NCBI GenBank assembly: GCA_037893225.1
Contig: JAZGUH010000105.1
Span: forward strand, 1,550,001 to 1,614,000
Reading direction: 5' to 3'
DNA: 64,000 nucleotides
Source of the DNA: Hippasteria phrygiana
Lineage: Eukaryota > Echinodermata > Asteroidea > Valvatida > Goniasteridae
Below the pieces are notes generated by a model. That model worked only from the letters and a program-made list of their open reading frames with translations, made no database searches and had not been told where the DNA came from. Shown one piece after another: positions 21,601-28,043 of this stretch. Within the stretch, counting starts at the first letter, position 1. Every line of letters starts with the position of its first letter. The position numbers were made by a program, and so were the translations under genes.

Positions 21601-23233
21601 TGTTGTACTGCAGATTTGGTTTTAAGTGTGGAAATTCTCGAAATATACCCTCTGTTATGGACAATACCACCTCACCTACATGTACATGTAGCCCATTGTG
21701 GCTTCCATCTACGTACACTGTGACAAAGTCCATGAAATAAAGTCTCAAGAGAAGAAAGTTCCAGAGAAACTTCTAAAAATGTGTGGTGTCAAAATGCTGA
21801 AATTTGGCATATGGGTATGCCCTGTGATTTAACTCCCTGCAAACGTTACTTTCCACAATTTAATGAGTCCACGCCTTGATACTGAAAAGTGTAACTACCA
21901 AAATCAAAGAAAATCTGGCATTGAAAACTTTGTTCAAGTCAGTATGTGGTGCTGCTATGTTGACGATTCGGTTAATTTTTCCCCTTTAAAATAATAAACC
22001 TATGACATACATGTAATAATAATACAGGTTTTTATATAGCGCTTTTAGCAAGATCAAAGCGCTTTACACGTATTGTTACCCCTGGTCATCGGGCACATTA
22101 ATCATTCCTGAAACCTTCTCAGCTCCCTGGGGAGTATACAGCCCCGGCTGCTATTTTAAGCGCACACGTACGGGCTAATCAAACACATAACCATCACTGC
22201 CCTTTAATGACGTCACACATATCAGGTGGGGATGGAACAGCACACTGTGGTATCACAGCATGCAATTCATTACATGCAAATTGTACCTGTTTTTGCAACA
22301 CACCAGGACTACGTTTTTCAAACTCGTACAGAAACATCAGTGGTTTCCTTTATGTTGCTAATACGAATAAAAATTATGCTCAAAATTAGCACTCCTGTAC
22401 AAGGCACATTTCATCGGAAAAACATATACACAGTACATTGCAATTGAAAGTTAACCTCAAAATGGGAATTTCTCTTCACACTTTTTCTCTTCAAAGAAAT
22501 TCATTTTCATTTTTACAAAATGTGACAAAAATGTCACACCTTTTCACACAAGTGGGAAAATATTTTCACACCTTTTTCTGAAAGTGGGAAAAGTTGTGTG
22601 AGAAATATGAAATGTGAATGGGAATTCTTTTCACAAAATTTCCCGTTCGCGGTGTTAACTTTCAATTGCAATGTACTGTAGCACGACATGGCAATCTTTC
22701 CACGACATGCCCCACTTTTCTGGACAGTTTCTTTTCTTCAAGCGCCTCGGAATATGTCTACATAGATAGATGGCGCTTTACAAATGCTTGTATTATTATT
22801 ATTATTATTATTATTATAATGTGGTAAAGACAGTGCAATGTCTATTAGTAGTCAGACTAATTCTAATTTTACCATTGAATTTTTAGGCCATGCAAAAAAT
22901 AATCTGTGTTTCTTGATGCTACAGCAATCCAACCAGCCTCCGCCCCTCCCTACCTATCCCCGCCCATTAGCCAGCCCCGTCACCACTGCAGACCAGCCCC
23001 CTCCCCTCGCTAAGCGACAAGTGCCATCCCCGCCCACCAATGGTATGCTCCAGCCGACCAAGGTCAGCAGTGCGGCAAATAATCCCAACAGCGAGCAGGG
23101 CAAGGTGGAAACACTTGTCCGGGAGGGGTACCGGAGGGACGACATCAGCAAAGCGCTGGATATTTCACAGAACGACCTGACCATGGCTCGGAAAATCCTG
23201 AGAGGTTTTTCCAACCCTGCCAACTCATTGTAA
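413..23233 (+). CDS. CBL: CBL-family E3 ubiquitin ligase, last five coding exons (partial gene)
   Basis: The C-terminal half of a CBL adaptor/E3 ligase lies on five exons: 413-695, 2513-3088, 11595-11699, 17705-17772 and 22925-23233. All junctions are AG/GT, the phases are consistent, and together they give 446 residues. CBL proteins bind activated tyrosine kinases through an N-terminal TKB domain and ubiquitinate them through a RING finger; both lie left of the window. The part seen is the proline-rich tail. It has two PxxxPR motifs (PALPPR, PTLPPR) of the CIN85/CMS SH3-binding type, five YxxP sites (YAAP, YDHP, YDVP, YDIP, YPRP; Crk SH2-type), three YxN sites (YENS, YLNL, YENV; GRB2-type) and a C-terminal UBA domain at about 23102-23209. 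The YDVP site resembles the Crk-binding site of vertebrate CBL. Introns are packed with transposons. Assignment to CBL/CBL-B rather than the short CBL-C rests on the long tail and the UBA. Confidence 0.9.
698..1263. mobile_element. DNA transposon (GGGTCATTC ends) inserted at the CBL splice donor
   Basis: This 566-bp non-autonomous element has inverted ends. The left end reads GGGTCATTCTATAAATTTGG; the right end is its diverged complement, with CCAAATTT and GGAATGACA. Homology between the ends continues through a GGTGTCCCTGTTA-like stretch for about 60 bp. It is flanked by the direct repeat CAGGT at 693-697 and 1264-1268, read as a 5-bp target-site duplication. A second copy occupies 19821-21562, and 28044-28586 has related termini. 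No transposase reading frame is present. The superfamily is not determined. Confidence 0.8.
1573..1890. mobile_element. Head-to-head pair of tRNA-derived SINE-like units
   Basis: Two diverged copies of one tRNA-like sequence face each other. One is on the - strand at about 1589-1660 and one on the + strand at about 1792-1863. Each has an A-box-like TAGCTCAGTTGGTAGAGCG or a variant and a B-box-like GGTTCGAATCC or GGTTTGAATC. They share a flank containing GAACAAAGATACTGACAATT. The anticodon stem has mismatches and the base before the anticodon is not U, so these are not functional tRNA genes. Related copies lie at 44318-44462 and 48904-48975. Confidence 0.75.
1915..2114. mobile_element. 200-bp MITE with AAGACCAT repeats and a 10-bp target duplication
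   Basis: The terminal inverted repeats read AGTGATGTAGTCGAGAC and GTCTCGACTACATCACT. Subterminal AAGACCAT / GGTCTTGTG words recur inside. A perfect 10-bp direct repeat, GTCAGTTTCC, flanks the element at 1905-1914 and 2115-2124. A 9-10 bp duplication with subterminal repeats suggests a Mutator-like element, which is an inference. Relatives are at 10976-11196 and 11911-15000. Confidence 0.8.
2125..2512 (+). other. CBL intron remainder, no gene seen
   Basis: Noncoding intron sequence leads to the acceptor TTTTGCCGACAG at 2501-2512. A stretch near 2150-2240 (GTGAAAGTTTGAGCTCAAT and flanks) recurs at about 31020-31080, so it is dispersed repeat DNA. Confidence 0.7.
2513..3088 (+). CDS. CBL: CBL exon B: tyrosine-rich tail
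   Basis: The exon starts after CCGACAG. Its first two bases complete the glycine codon begun in exon A, and it ends one base into a codon at CTAG|GTACGC. It encodes about 192 residues rich in Pro, Ser, Thr and Asn. Tyrosine motifs visible are IYDHPPPP (YxxP), GLYENS, GYLNL and GYENVP (YxN). There is no folded domain; this is the disordered docking tail of CBL. Confidence 0.88.
3381..4059 (+). mobile_element. Penelope-like element 3' fragment bounded by a 40-bp inverted repeat
   Basis: A GIY-YIG-type coding remnant (see 3425-3937) is bracketed by a perfect 40-bp inverted repeat at 3381-3420 and 4020-4059. The 3' copy contains a CTGAGGA word, then the self-complementary pair CGGACAG / CTGTCCG, then AAACGTC. 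This layout resembles the hammerhead-like motifs described at the ends of Penelope-like retroelements. The reverse transcriptase is absent. Confidence 0.75.
3425..3937 (+). pseudogene. Penelope-like GIY-YIG endonuclease remnant
   Basis: Frame 2 reads a linker beginning VTLPYIGHLSHKLQRIF. After one in-frame TAG at 3566-3568 it enters a GIY-YIG domain: GVYRIPCECGKVYI, then ETGRNLNTRLKEHQ, with downstream His/Trp positions ending near FHINDIWSQLF. The order of linker then GIY-YIG nuclease is that of the C-terminus of Penelope-like retroelements, which use the nuclease to nick target DNA. The normal G of the YIG motif is changed (VYIRETG instead of VYIGETG). Together with the nonsense codon, this shows a dead copy. 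Confidence 0.85.
4371..4440 (+). repeat. tRNA-derived repeat, second family
   Basis: The 70-bp unit has a D-arm-like GTCGAGTGGTAAGAC and a T-arm GTGGGTTCGAGTCCCAC, and its ends pair as CTCGG/CCGAG. The anticodon stem CTGC/GCAG encloses an 8-nt loop, one base too long. A second copy lies on the - strand at 45532-45602. It is probably the head of a SINE rather than a working tRNA gene. Confidence 0.65.
4605..4815. mobile_element. piggyBac-like MITE, copy 1
   Basis: A unit of about 210 bp with ends TTAACCTCTTGCGTACGG and CTCAAGGGGTTAT, the second TTAA mutated to TTAT. The two other copies, at 5467-5683 and 9673-9886, share the internal text TTTCAATCCATTGTTGGA or its complement. TTAA flanks plus CCCCTTG ends fit piggyBac-type elements. 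Confidence 0.75.
4816..5136. other. CBL intron, nothing recognised
   Basis: Noncoding DNA between two miniature elements. I see no reading frame with family character and no repeat shared with the rest of the window. Confidence 0.6.
5137..5280. repeat. 144-bp near-perfect palindrome with a GC-rich centre
   Basis: The left arm starts AACAATTGTTGACTGCTGTG and the right arm ends with its complement, CACAGTAGTCAACAATTGTT. The centre reads CCCGAGGCCAAGCCGAGGG. It is a compact fold-back element with no coding capacity. The same style of centre appears in palindromes at 26594-26758, 31366-32035 and 34753-34864. Confidence 0.85.
5467..5683. mobile_element. piggyBac-like MITE, copy 2
   Basis: Ends are TTTACCCCTCGAGTACGG and GTACGCAAGGGGTTAA. 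The internal sequence is homologous to the copies at 4605-4815 (inverted) and 9673-9886. It is non-autonomous. Confidence 0.8.
5684..6332. other. CBL intron, nothing recognised
   Basis: A gene-free stretch with TACATGTA-rich runs (for example near 6020-6050), a word common across the window. There is no coding or RNA signature. Confidence 0.6.
6336..6825. mobile_element. PIF/Harbinger-like MITE with TTA target duplication
   Basis: The 490-bp element begins GGCCCGAAATCCATTCTC and ends GAGAATGGACTTGGGGCC, flanked by TTA at 6333-6335 and 6826-6828. Subterminal CCGGTAT words repeat on both strands. The second copy at 20048-21508 is flanked by TAA. A 3-bp TTA/TAA duplication fits PIF/Harbinger. 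No transposase is encoded. Confidence 0.85.
6829..7329. other. CBL intron, nothing recognised
   Basis: Noncoding sequence between two MITEs with no reading frame of interest. Confidence 0.55.
7330..7819. mobile_element. MITE with GTACATTGCAATTG ends and an internal tandem expansion
   Basis: The left end reads GTACATTGCAATTGAAAGTT and the right end its complement, CAATTGCAATGTAC. The middle (about 7500-7720) is a degenerate tandem array of TTTTCCCACTTTTGTGAAAA-like units about 20-40 bp long, which produces the long Lys/Phe/Gly/His-rich shadow frames seen there. A 244-bp relative without the expansion is at 22433-22676. Confidence 0.85.
7820..8753. other. CBL intron, nothing recognised
   Basis: AT-rich intron sequence. 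I find no domain-like translation, tRNA-like box or terminal inverted repeat that I can support. Confidence 0.55.
8754..9199. mobile_element. TTAA-ended MITE, GTAGTGTACA family, copy 1
   Basis: The 446-bp element has ends TTAAAAGTAGTGTACATGAT and CGTGTACACTACCTTTAA, an inverted repeat of about 24 bp. Internal text such as TTCACAGGATGATTGAGAC is shared with the copy at 32051-32517. Inverted, diverged copies lie at 18142-18537, 33148-33514 and about 41336-41510. Confidence 0.8.
9200..9672. other. CBL intron, nothing recognised
   Basis: A gene-free intron segment of unremarkable composition. Confidence 0.55.
9673..9886. mobile_element. piggyBac-like MITE, copy 3
   Basis: Perfect TTAA at both ends (9673-9676, 9883-9886), with TTAACCCCTTGAGTACGG facing GTACGCAAGGGGTTAA. 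It is the best preserved of the three related copies. Confidence 0.85.
10160..10718. mobile_element. Internally deleted mariner element
   Basis: The terminal inverted repeats are about 85 bp, beginning CGAGCCTCGGCTGAAAAGTT and ending AACTTTTCAGCCGACCCTCG. They are flanked by TA at 10158-10159 and 10719-10720, as in Tc1/mariner. Between them is a fragment of transposase (10269-10570). At 559 bp the element is under half the usual mariner length of about 1.3 kb. Confidence 0.9.
10269..10570 (+). pseudogene. Mariner transposase fragment
   Basis: Frame 3 reads RERVENVLGTELGMSKVSAR and then WVPRLLTPDQKRTRL, with the first catalytic block TQDECWVHHFEPETKRQSMQ. These are hallmark mariner blocks: WVPHxL-like, then the first Asp of the DDD triad. 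An in-frame TAA lies within LEHF*ADP, a frameshift follows after KHTSS, and the remaining two catalytic aspartates are deleted. Confidence 0.88.
10976..11196. mobile_element. AAGACCAT-repeat MITE, second copy
   Basis: Ends AGTGTTGTAGTCGAGACC and GAATACAACACT, with arrays of CACAAGACCATG and CTGGTCTTGTG words inside. The flanks share TACTTTAG, consistent with a diverged 8-10 bp target duplication. Homologous to 1915-2114. Confidence 0.75.
11595..11699 (+). CDS. CBL: CBL exon C: YDVP Crk-type docking site
   Basis: The exon reads GRASPSDEYDVPPPRP and a Ser/Gln-rich end, with donor TTCAG|GTTAGT. The acceptor is a tandem CAGTAG (11589-11594). Splicing at the first AG adds three bases (one Val codon) and keeps the frame. 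The entering and leaving phases match exons B and D. The YDVP motif is the expected Crk SH2 docking type. Confidence 0.87.
11911..15000. mobile_element. AAGACCAT-family element whose centre is replaced by a LINE
   Basis: The left end (GGGATGTAGTCGAGGCCAT, 11911 on) and right end (GTGAAAGTACTTGCAGGGAC up to CTACAACTCT, 15000) match the termini of the MITE at 1915-2114. They are flanked by ATCTTCAAGC (11901-11910) and GTCTTCAAGA (15001-15010), 8 of 10 bases identical, as expected for this family's target duplication. Between the halves sits a LINE on the - strand. The MITE middle present in the other copies is missing. Confidence 0.75.
11998..14665 (-). pseudogene. CR1/L2-group LINE: endonuclease plus reverse transcriptase, frameshifted
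   Basis: Three overlapping - strand frames (14665-12974, 13002-12424, 12431-11988) read as one polyprotein with two frameshifts. The first has an apurinic-type endonuclease: TNARSVLNKVDEI, ESWLSP, RRGGGILVYV, GDFN and a terminal MSDHN block. The next two give reverse transcriptase: LRPISLTSCLAKVAEG, QYGNQKGKSTTHC, LTDFSKAFDLIDHH, GGVPQGTILGP and the catalytic KYVDDLT, then KLLGVIIQDDLKWD. Coding homology stops abruptly at SYIRPVLEYA, where MITE sequence begins, so the C-terminus and 3' UTR are missing. About 270 bp of possible 5' UTR precedes the frame. Confidence 0.9.
15403..15592. repeat. 11-bp minisatellite, about 17 units
   Basis: Units of CCCCACCCATT with T/G/C variation at the last base are repeated in tandem. 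An 11-bp period is not a multiple of 3, so open frames on both strands produce proline- or glycine/tryptophan-rich shadows that are not genes. Confidence 0.95.
15745..16045. mobile_element. DNA transposon remnant with ACCCGGGTAA subterminal words
   Basis: It begins near GCCGGTTTCACACTATG. The palindromic word ACCCGGGTAA, CCGGGTTAAC and TTCTCCGGGTTA recur many times, with GCGTTCCCACTAC at 15833. A relative occupies about 43008-43795. Exact ends are not certain. No coding frame is present. Confidence 0.6.
16046..17047. other. CBL intron, nothing recognised
   Basis: Gene-free sequence. A short inverted relation exists between lines around 16100 and 16200 (TTAATAAGT...TTTACGTATACTTAATG twice), suggesting old repeat DNA. 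No element boundaries could be drawn. Confidence 0.5.
17048..17661 (+). pseudogene. 5'-truncated LINE 3' end (C-terminal RT tail)
   Basis: The frame 17048-17530 gives LDYCNSLLYGLPSTHIGKLQ, IQNTAARLVTG, ITPVLHLLHWLPVVYRIQFK and a final KLWNKLPGHMRNLRSLDKFK block. This is the conserved C-terminal region after the reverse transcriptase in CR1/L2-type LINEs. The frame ends normally at TGA. A 3' UTR ending GCGCGCTATATAAATGTAA and a (TTA)n tail to 17661 follow. The 5' truncation is what target-primed reverse transcription usually leaves. Confidence 0.88.
17705..17772 (+). CDS. CBL: CBL exon D: YDIP docking site
   Basis: A 68-bp exon after TTCTTATTTACAG, with donor CTACAG|GTAAAT. The first two bases complete a split Val codon, and it then reads RETPEDYDIPPLPPVGSRPP and ends in phase 0. 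It sits 43 bp after the (TTA)n tail of the LINE at 17048-17661. YDIP repeats the YxxP theme. Confidence 0.85.
17866..18090. mobile_element. GGCCAATTTC MITE with 5-bp duplication CCAGG
   Basis: The inverted ends GGCCAATTTCAACAAATTGC and TATGAAATTGGCC are flanked by CCAGG at 17861-17865 and 18091-18095. Inside are paired TTGCTTAA / TTAAGCAA words. The same family is found at 30406-30644 and, partially, at 24401-24470. Confidence 0.8.
18142..18537 (-). mobile_element. TTAA-ended MITE, GTAGTGTACA family, inverted copy
   Basis: The right end, GTTGTATACTACCTTTAA, is the complement of the family's left end. Internal GGCCGACAATCGTTGGAAAT and AAAATACTAACCCCCAAAAT are shared with other members. The left boundary is approximate. 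Confidence 0.65.
18534..18682. mobile_element. 149-bp piggyBac-like MITE (CCCTCCT ends)
   Basis: The ends TTAACCCTCCTG and AGGAGGGTTAA enclose 149 bp. Its left TTAA is shared with the end of the neighbouring MITE, suggesting it inserted into that element's terminal TTAA. Confidence 0.75.
18861..19734. repeat. Long inverted repeat (about 430-bp arms)
   Basis: The left arm (CTGCAAAAAGGGCACATAAG onward) and right arm (through CTTATGTGCCCTTTTTGTAG) are complementary with scattered mismatches. They meet near 19300-19320. Coding frames inside, such as the pair reading EIPENKHANFQIS on both strands, are mirror shadows of the palindrome. It lies in the last CBL intron. Confidence 0.85.
20048..21508. 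mobile_element. Middle element: Harbinger-like MITE with TAA duplication
   Basis: Ends GGCCCGAAGTCCATTTAG and TTTGGACTTGGGGCC are flanked by TAA (20045-20047, 21509-21511). Homologous to 6336-6825 except for a 974-bp interruption at 20319-21292. Confidence 0.85.
20319..21292. mobile_element. Innermost element with GGATCAGATCC subterminal repeats
   Basis: Ends CCGCGTTCCCACT and AGTGAGAACGGGG are flanked by TCTTTGA at 20312-20318 and 21293-21299. This splits the Harbinger-like element at a site intact in its sister (6336-6825). GGTGGATCAGATCC and GGATCTGATCCACC words repeat at least eight times near the right end. A 7-8 bp duplication with subterminal repeats suggests hAT, which is an inference. 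A short open stretch begins at 20577 (MEEEIQMLLG) but has stops and no family I recognise. Confidence 0.8.
21568..22014. other. CBL intron, nothing recognised
   Basis: Noncoding interval between the nested elements and a repeat tail, with no supported feature. Confidence 0.55.
22015..22190 (-). repeat. Retroposon 3'-tail-like repeat, inverted
   Basis: It starts with an AATAATAATA run, then TTTTTATATAGCGCTTTTAG and AAAGCGCTTTACACG. This is the mirror of the GCGCTATATAAATG plus (TTA)n tail of LINEs such as 17048-17661. The source family was not resolved. Confidence 0.5.
22433..22676. mobile_element. MITE with GTACATTGCAATTG ends, compact copy
   Basis: The perfect inverted end GTACATTGCAATTGAAAGTT faces AACTTTCAATTGCAATGTAC. 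At 244 bp it represents the unexpanded form of the element at 7330-7819. Confidence 0.85.
22690..22815 (+). repeat. LINE 3' tail with (ATT)n
   Basis: It ends GATGGCGCTTTACAAATGC and a (TATTAT)n run at 22788-22816, the style of a CR1/L2 3' end. No coding remains. Confidence 0.55.
22925..23233 (+). CDS. CBL: CBL terminal coding exon with UBA domain
   Basis: The acceptor is TTGATGCTACAG, phase 0. The exon encodes 102 residues and ends with TAA at 23231-23233. Residues 1-58 are proline-rich with a YPRP site. Residues 60-95 (KVETLVREGYRRDDISKALD, then NDLTMARKILRGF) are a UBA domain, which in CBL and CBL-B closes the protein and mediates dimerisation and ubiquitin contacts. The ending and length after the UBA are normal for CBL. 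The upstream in-frame bases before 22925 are intron. Confidence 0.93.
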   Translation, partial: QSNQPPPLPTYPRPLASPVTTADQPPPLAKRQVPSPPTNGMLQPTKVSSAANNPNSEQGKVETLVREGYRRDDISKALDISQNDLTMARKILRGFSNPANSL

Positions 23234-23284
23234 GCTCTGTGGTATTGTCACTCTCCAGAAGGCATATGCGAGAATGCCACTTGT

Positions 23285-23352
23285 AGAGCCGAACAGCTCT
23301 GTCAGTAGAGCCTGGAACAGCAGTCCAGCATTCACAGGTTCAAGACTTGGTT
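23285..23352 (+). repeat. tRNA-like repeat just 3' of CBL
   Basis: CAGCTCTGTCAGTAGAGCC resembles an A box with a D-arm and ACAGGTTCAAGACTTGG a B box. It lacks a good acceptor stem and is probably a SINE head inside the CBL 3' UTR or downstream DNA. Confidence 0.45.
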
Positions 23353-24197
23353 TGGTATATTCTTCTTCTTTTTTCTGCGCAGTTAAATTGGTTACTGTAG
23401 ATAGTTTTTAATTGATAACAAGCTAGTCTTTTCTTTCTAAGCATTGTGCAGCAACTTGGAATGCCTGTGGAATATTGCATTGACTTACAAGTTGCATGTG
23501 TAAATGTTCACCAGAATGGCCTTGTAGTCCAGTCAGAATCAGATTCCAAGGCAAAATGGTTGAAACGTAGTCGTGAAGTCCACTTCAGTCCAAAGTTAAA
23601 GAAATTGGCACGAATACTTGATCTGTTTGGAATATAGACTTGGTTGTAGATTCCAGGGTACCTATGTCACGAATGGTCTTGGATTCGTACCTGGGCTCAG
23701 CGGGTATATTCGAAACCCCGTTCCCGTGTTGAATGAACACGTGAACAGAGTTTTTAATAACGAGAACCAACACGCGAATGGTGTTCGCGAACAGGATTTT
23801 CACTCCCCAATTATTGGGGAGTAGGTGAAGAACATCAAGAACAAAGATGGTGGGCTTAGGCCCTACCAGAACTTGCGTTAATTTTTGTGAAATTGAAAGC
23901 TCATTTAGTCCAGGAAACAGTCAAGAAAACAATTCTACGTGATCATGGGAGTGGGATTGTCTTTGCCAATTTTTATTGCTGTTCCAAGATTTCAATTATT
24001 CTCATAAAATTGTGAATTTTCATTACTTTTCATTCGGAGTATGAATACGGAGGCTGCCATCTTGAATTTTCGTCCAGATGCACTCCACACGGCACTTTGG
24101 CATTCGTAATCGGCAACCGGGCCGAGAACACTGTTCGCTGGTTACCTAAGAATTGGGTTTCGAATACACCCAGCAAGCCCAGACTTACAGGAGTCCA
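23353..24197 (+). other. CBL 3' UTR or downstream DNA
   Basis: No gene seen. The end of the CBL transcript was not located with confidence: I could not tie an AATAAA to a cleavage site. Confidence 0.5.
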
Positions 24198-24475
24198 GGG
24201 CCCTAATTCATGGAATCCTTAACGGTTAGCAAAAACTCGCTGCTAACTATATCGGTAGGAGAAAATTCTGTGCTGATGGTTAGCGTATTTCACAGGTTAG
24301 CAAGGAATTTGGACTTGTGCGCATGCGTACATCCCGTAACTAAGGAATCTGTGTTGTTATACTCCAACAAAACGGCTACCCACAGGGGGCAAGTTCACGG
24401 CGATGCTAAGCACAAAAATTTGCTTAGCACAAAAAGGTCTTGCTTAGTAAAAACAGGTTACATGGACAGACATAG
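24198..24475. mobile_element. Partial copies of two GGGCCCAATTTCAT-type MITEs
   Basis: The first part (AGGGCCCTAATTCATGG, GGTTAGCAAAAACTC, CATCCCGTAACTAAGG) matches the element at 30724-30970. The second part (CTAAGCACAAAAATTTGC, TTGCTTAGTAAAAACAGGTT) matches 30406-30644. Both are truncated. Confidence 0.7.
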
Positions 24476-26593
24476 CATGGACAGACATTCTTGATCCAGC
24501 CCTTGTTCCATTTATATTACTTGTTCAATGTAGAATTGTTATCACTCAAACTAAAAGTAACCTATTTATTATTTATGAAATTAGGATGCGACTTGAACAA
24601 CGTTCATAACATGGACAGAATTTTGTGACAAATGTCTGTCCCTGTTATGAACATGAAGTCTTGAAGATGTACACCCTGTAGTTTAAACATACCTGGAGGT
24701 TTAACCTAAGATTGGCCAGTGGCAACCCCTCAATGGATAGCTTTACATTAGGGTCAAAATTTTGGATAATTCATGTATTTCATTACTACTTCCCAACAAT
24801 TTAAAATGAAATGTCTGTCCATGTTATGAACATAAAATCTTGAGGATAATCCTCTGTAATTCCTCCAAACCTCAGAAATTTATCAAACATTTTAGCGAGG
24901 AATGTTCTTACTAGAATATTGGATGTAGAAAAAGAGAAAACATGGCAAATTACTTCATGTATTGACTCCTGTTTCTGGTTACCTCTAAATGTCACACTTT
25001 TGTAACCATTAGTGTGGAAAGCCCCATCGATCTCTTATTTTAGGTAGAAAATCACATCAAAGGGCTTTGTAGTAGAATTTGGTCTTCATTGTTTTTCACT
25101 GTTTGTATTTTGTCTCCATTATCATCAAAGCTGCATATTTTTGAAACACGAGAATAGCAGAAAGTGATCAAATTTTTAAAGTGTTTTTGCAGTCACTAGT
25201 GCTCTGTGAGGCTGGCCCTCAAGTAGCTGTGCATTCTGGGTACTTAAGGTCAAAGGCCAATGTTATTTTAATACAGTCTGAGGTCACTGCAAGGGTCGTG
25301 ACCTCTAATGCTGCATTGATGTACCTTTGTTTACATCACTATCAACTGTACATACATGTAGCTATACCAAAACGATATTGGGATGAACGTCACTTATTTT
25401 TGTCACTAGAAAAATGAAGCTGTCACAGACGGATAGCTCCCATGGGCAGCGTTTAGTAGATTGGGGAATCTACTCAGAGAAGTTATTTCAGCTGTTGTGT
25501 AAATAGTGTGTGTGGGTAGCAAGATTTACCCAGGCACTTAATTTTAGCATACTACAAAAAAAAATATCTTTGTAAAGTATTTAAAAGAAAACAAAATATT
25601 GCAAGTGATTTTGTTATTTGCAATATGCTGCAGAACACCACAAGCTTGAATTATCAAGCTAAAAAAAAAAATGGTTTCACGGAGATTAAACCTCCATATG
25701 GCCCACTAAACAAGACTGTATGAGCTGTGGCCTCTGAAACTACATCGTATTTATGTAAAACATGATACACGTATAACCAATTTTTTCTATATGATATATA
25801 TTGCTGTTTTCTAAACTGAATATATGGGTACTATAATGTACATGTATTGATTGTAAAAATATATCTTAAAAAAAAAAATCTTGTTTCCTTATTTTTCTTT
25901 GCATATTTGCATAGAAACCAGGGAATAAATTTACAGAGCTTCTTAAGCAGAAAATGTTGCTAACGAAATTGACATACTAAAAAGCATTTTGAATTGTTAC
26001 CTGTTTTGATCTTCTTGTTGCAAGATGTCTACGCTCAGCAATTTTTAAATGTTCCGGTAATAGATAGCTTAATCTGCACATAAACTGAAGATAATCCGGA
26101 AAAACGTTCATGGCATATTCAGCCGTTGATATTAAAACCCATTCATAAATGCCTCAGCGAGTTTTAGTATCCCTATTGGTCGAGAGCCTGTCACGTGGGT
26201 GTGTTTAAACGGTTGTTTAAACACGGCGCGGTTTGAAACATTTTTTCCGGTGTCACACGAAATGTAGAGTCCTACAAAATCTGGTCCATTTTATTGGTTG
26301 AACACTCGAGCGACCAGTCACTCTCCTAATAACGCAAGCACAATACTACCGATGCGTCCGTATTTAGAGTCCATAATTTCACGCTACACCGGCACTGCTG
26401 CGTTCTGCACCACCTGGCGAGCGCGTCGCGCGCGCGTCAATTTCCATATAAGGACATGTTTACCACTACTCGCGCGTGGCACGAGCTGAAGGGGTGTTTT
26501 ACAAACCGAGGTAAAACAAATTAAACAAAATCATTGGAAATATATAATTTTCGGTGGTTTTTGCTTAATTATACAAAAAGGTATTTTATGAAT
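24476..26593. other. Intergenic, no gene seen
   Basis: AT-rich DNA. CATGGACAGACAT and GTCTGTCCATGTTATGAAC words recur at 24465-24490, 24610-24655 and 24810-24835 in both orientations, hinting at an old inverted element. An A/T homopolymer-rich stretch follows at 25550-25880. There is no coding frame with family character. Confidence 0.5.
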
Positions 26594-26758
26594 GGGAATA
26601 AATGTGCTGGGCCGGTTTTAAACATACGTTTAAAACCGCCTTGGGGCCTTGGACACTGATAATGACCCTCGCCTTCGGCTCGGGTCATTATCAAGCGCCC
26701 AGGCCCCAAGGCGGTTTTAAACGTATGTTTAAAACCGGCCCAGTACATATTTATTCCC
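26594..26758. repeat. 165-bp palindrome
   Basis: The arms (GGGCCGGTTTTAAACATACG and complement CGTATGTTTAAAACCGGCCC) are almost perfect. The centre, CCCTCGCCTTCGGCTCGGG, is itself a hairpin. The palindrome extends outward to GGGAATAAAT / ATTTATTCCC. Confidence 0.88.
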
Positions 26759-26872
26759 TTAATAAATGCTGTCCTACATTCTGTAGACCCCCTTCTACGT
26801 AACTATCCAGTGACTGCTTGTAAAGAATGTAGTCGATTTTACAAGTAGCTCATTTTTGCACCAGTATAACAT

Positions 26873-27286
26873 TACAGTGGAACATGGCTATAACGAACAT
26901 CGCGGGATCCACAGATTTTGTTTGGTATAGCGATCGTTTGGTATAGCAATTTTCAGCCGCTGGTTACTTAAGGACGACTTCAAACATGTGCCGGCCATTG
27001 AATTATGTAATTACATGTTCATACTTTCTAAGCTTACCGAATTCTAAAGCAACGGTTGGCTTTTCCCGTCTATTCCTTGGGGAAATAATAGCCACCTGTC
27101 ACTCTTCAAAATAAAGCTGCGGCCGTTTGGGAATTACAAACAGCCCAAAATTAAAGCCCAGTAAATTTTTTTAATCCATGACCTTTTTTTCAACCACAAT
27201 GTTCGGTAAGTTTTGTACACAAAATTTGGGAGCCAAGGATGGTGTTCGGTACAGCCGAATGTTTGGTATAGCGGCGTTCCACTGTA
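26873..27286. mobile_element. pogo/Tigger-like MITE
   Basis: Ends CAGTGGAACATGGCTATAAC and GGTATAGCGGCGTTCCACTG are flanked by TA on both sides. The CAGTGGAAC terminus and internal GGTATAGCG repeats are typical of pogo-group Tc1/mariner elements. No transposase is present. Confidence 0.85.
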
Positions 27287-28043
27287 CTTACAGTCCTATT
27301 GTGTCAACACTGGGTAGTATCATAGGACTTAAAGTAGCAACACTCTTTTTTTACTTGTGTGTATGCTAATCCAATTGGAATAGCCTGGATGTCATAACCC
27401 CACTCACACCCTTGTTCCCAAGGGTACACTCTGGCTGCGCCATTTTGTTTCCCTGCTATGCCTTGTGGGATCTGATGAACCCCTTAAACTTGTGACATTC
27501 TTAACCAGTTCGCGCCAGGATTATTTTTGCCAAAAATTTATATTTTCAAAAAAGGCAAAATATAGCGGCCAACTTCTGATATACAGCTAAACACGAGTAA
27601 TTTCAACAGTATTTGTACAATATTTCTTGCCGAAACCTCATATATTTCAATACTCCGGGTGCGCCCTACGGAGCATAAATTGTAGAACAACAGGTTGTGC
27701 ACAGCCGCCAAGTTCAACACACGGTCCGCCTCCAAAGACTTCTCGGACTTTGTGTGTGTGTGTGTACAAAACAAATGAGGGATTAGCATGTTGAGACGTC
27801 ACCCGGAGGCGAGTCGAGGCAAGCTTGACGTTTTAACCCGTCAGCCGTGCCCGTGTATAAAAACAGCCAGATCGTGTTAACACGTCTTCCGACGCGAACT
27901 AGTTAAAAGTTAGCAACTATTTTGTGTATTTTGATTAGGCTGTATGGCACTCGGCATTTCCCATTTTTAATTGTTTATATTTGTAATTTTTGCGTGCGTG
28001 TTGTGCCTTGCTCATTTCAAAAACCTGGAGACCATCCACACAA
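27287..28043. other. Intergenic, no gene seen
   Basis: Mixed-composition DNA with a short (GT)n run near 27752-27766. No supported gene. Confidence 0.5.
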
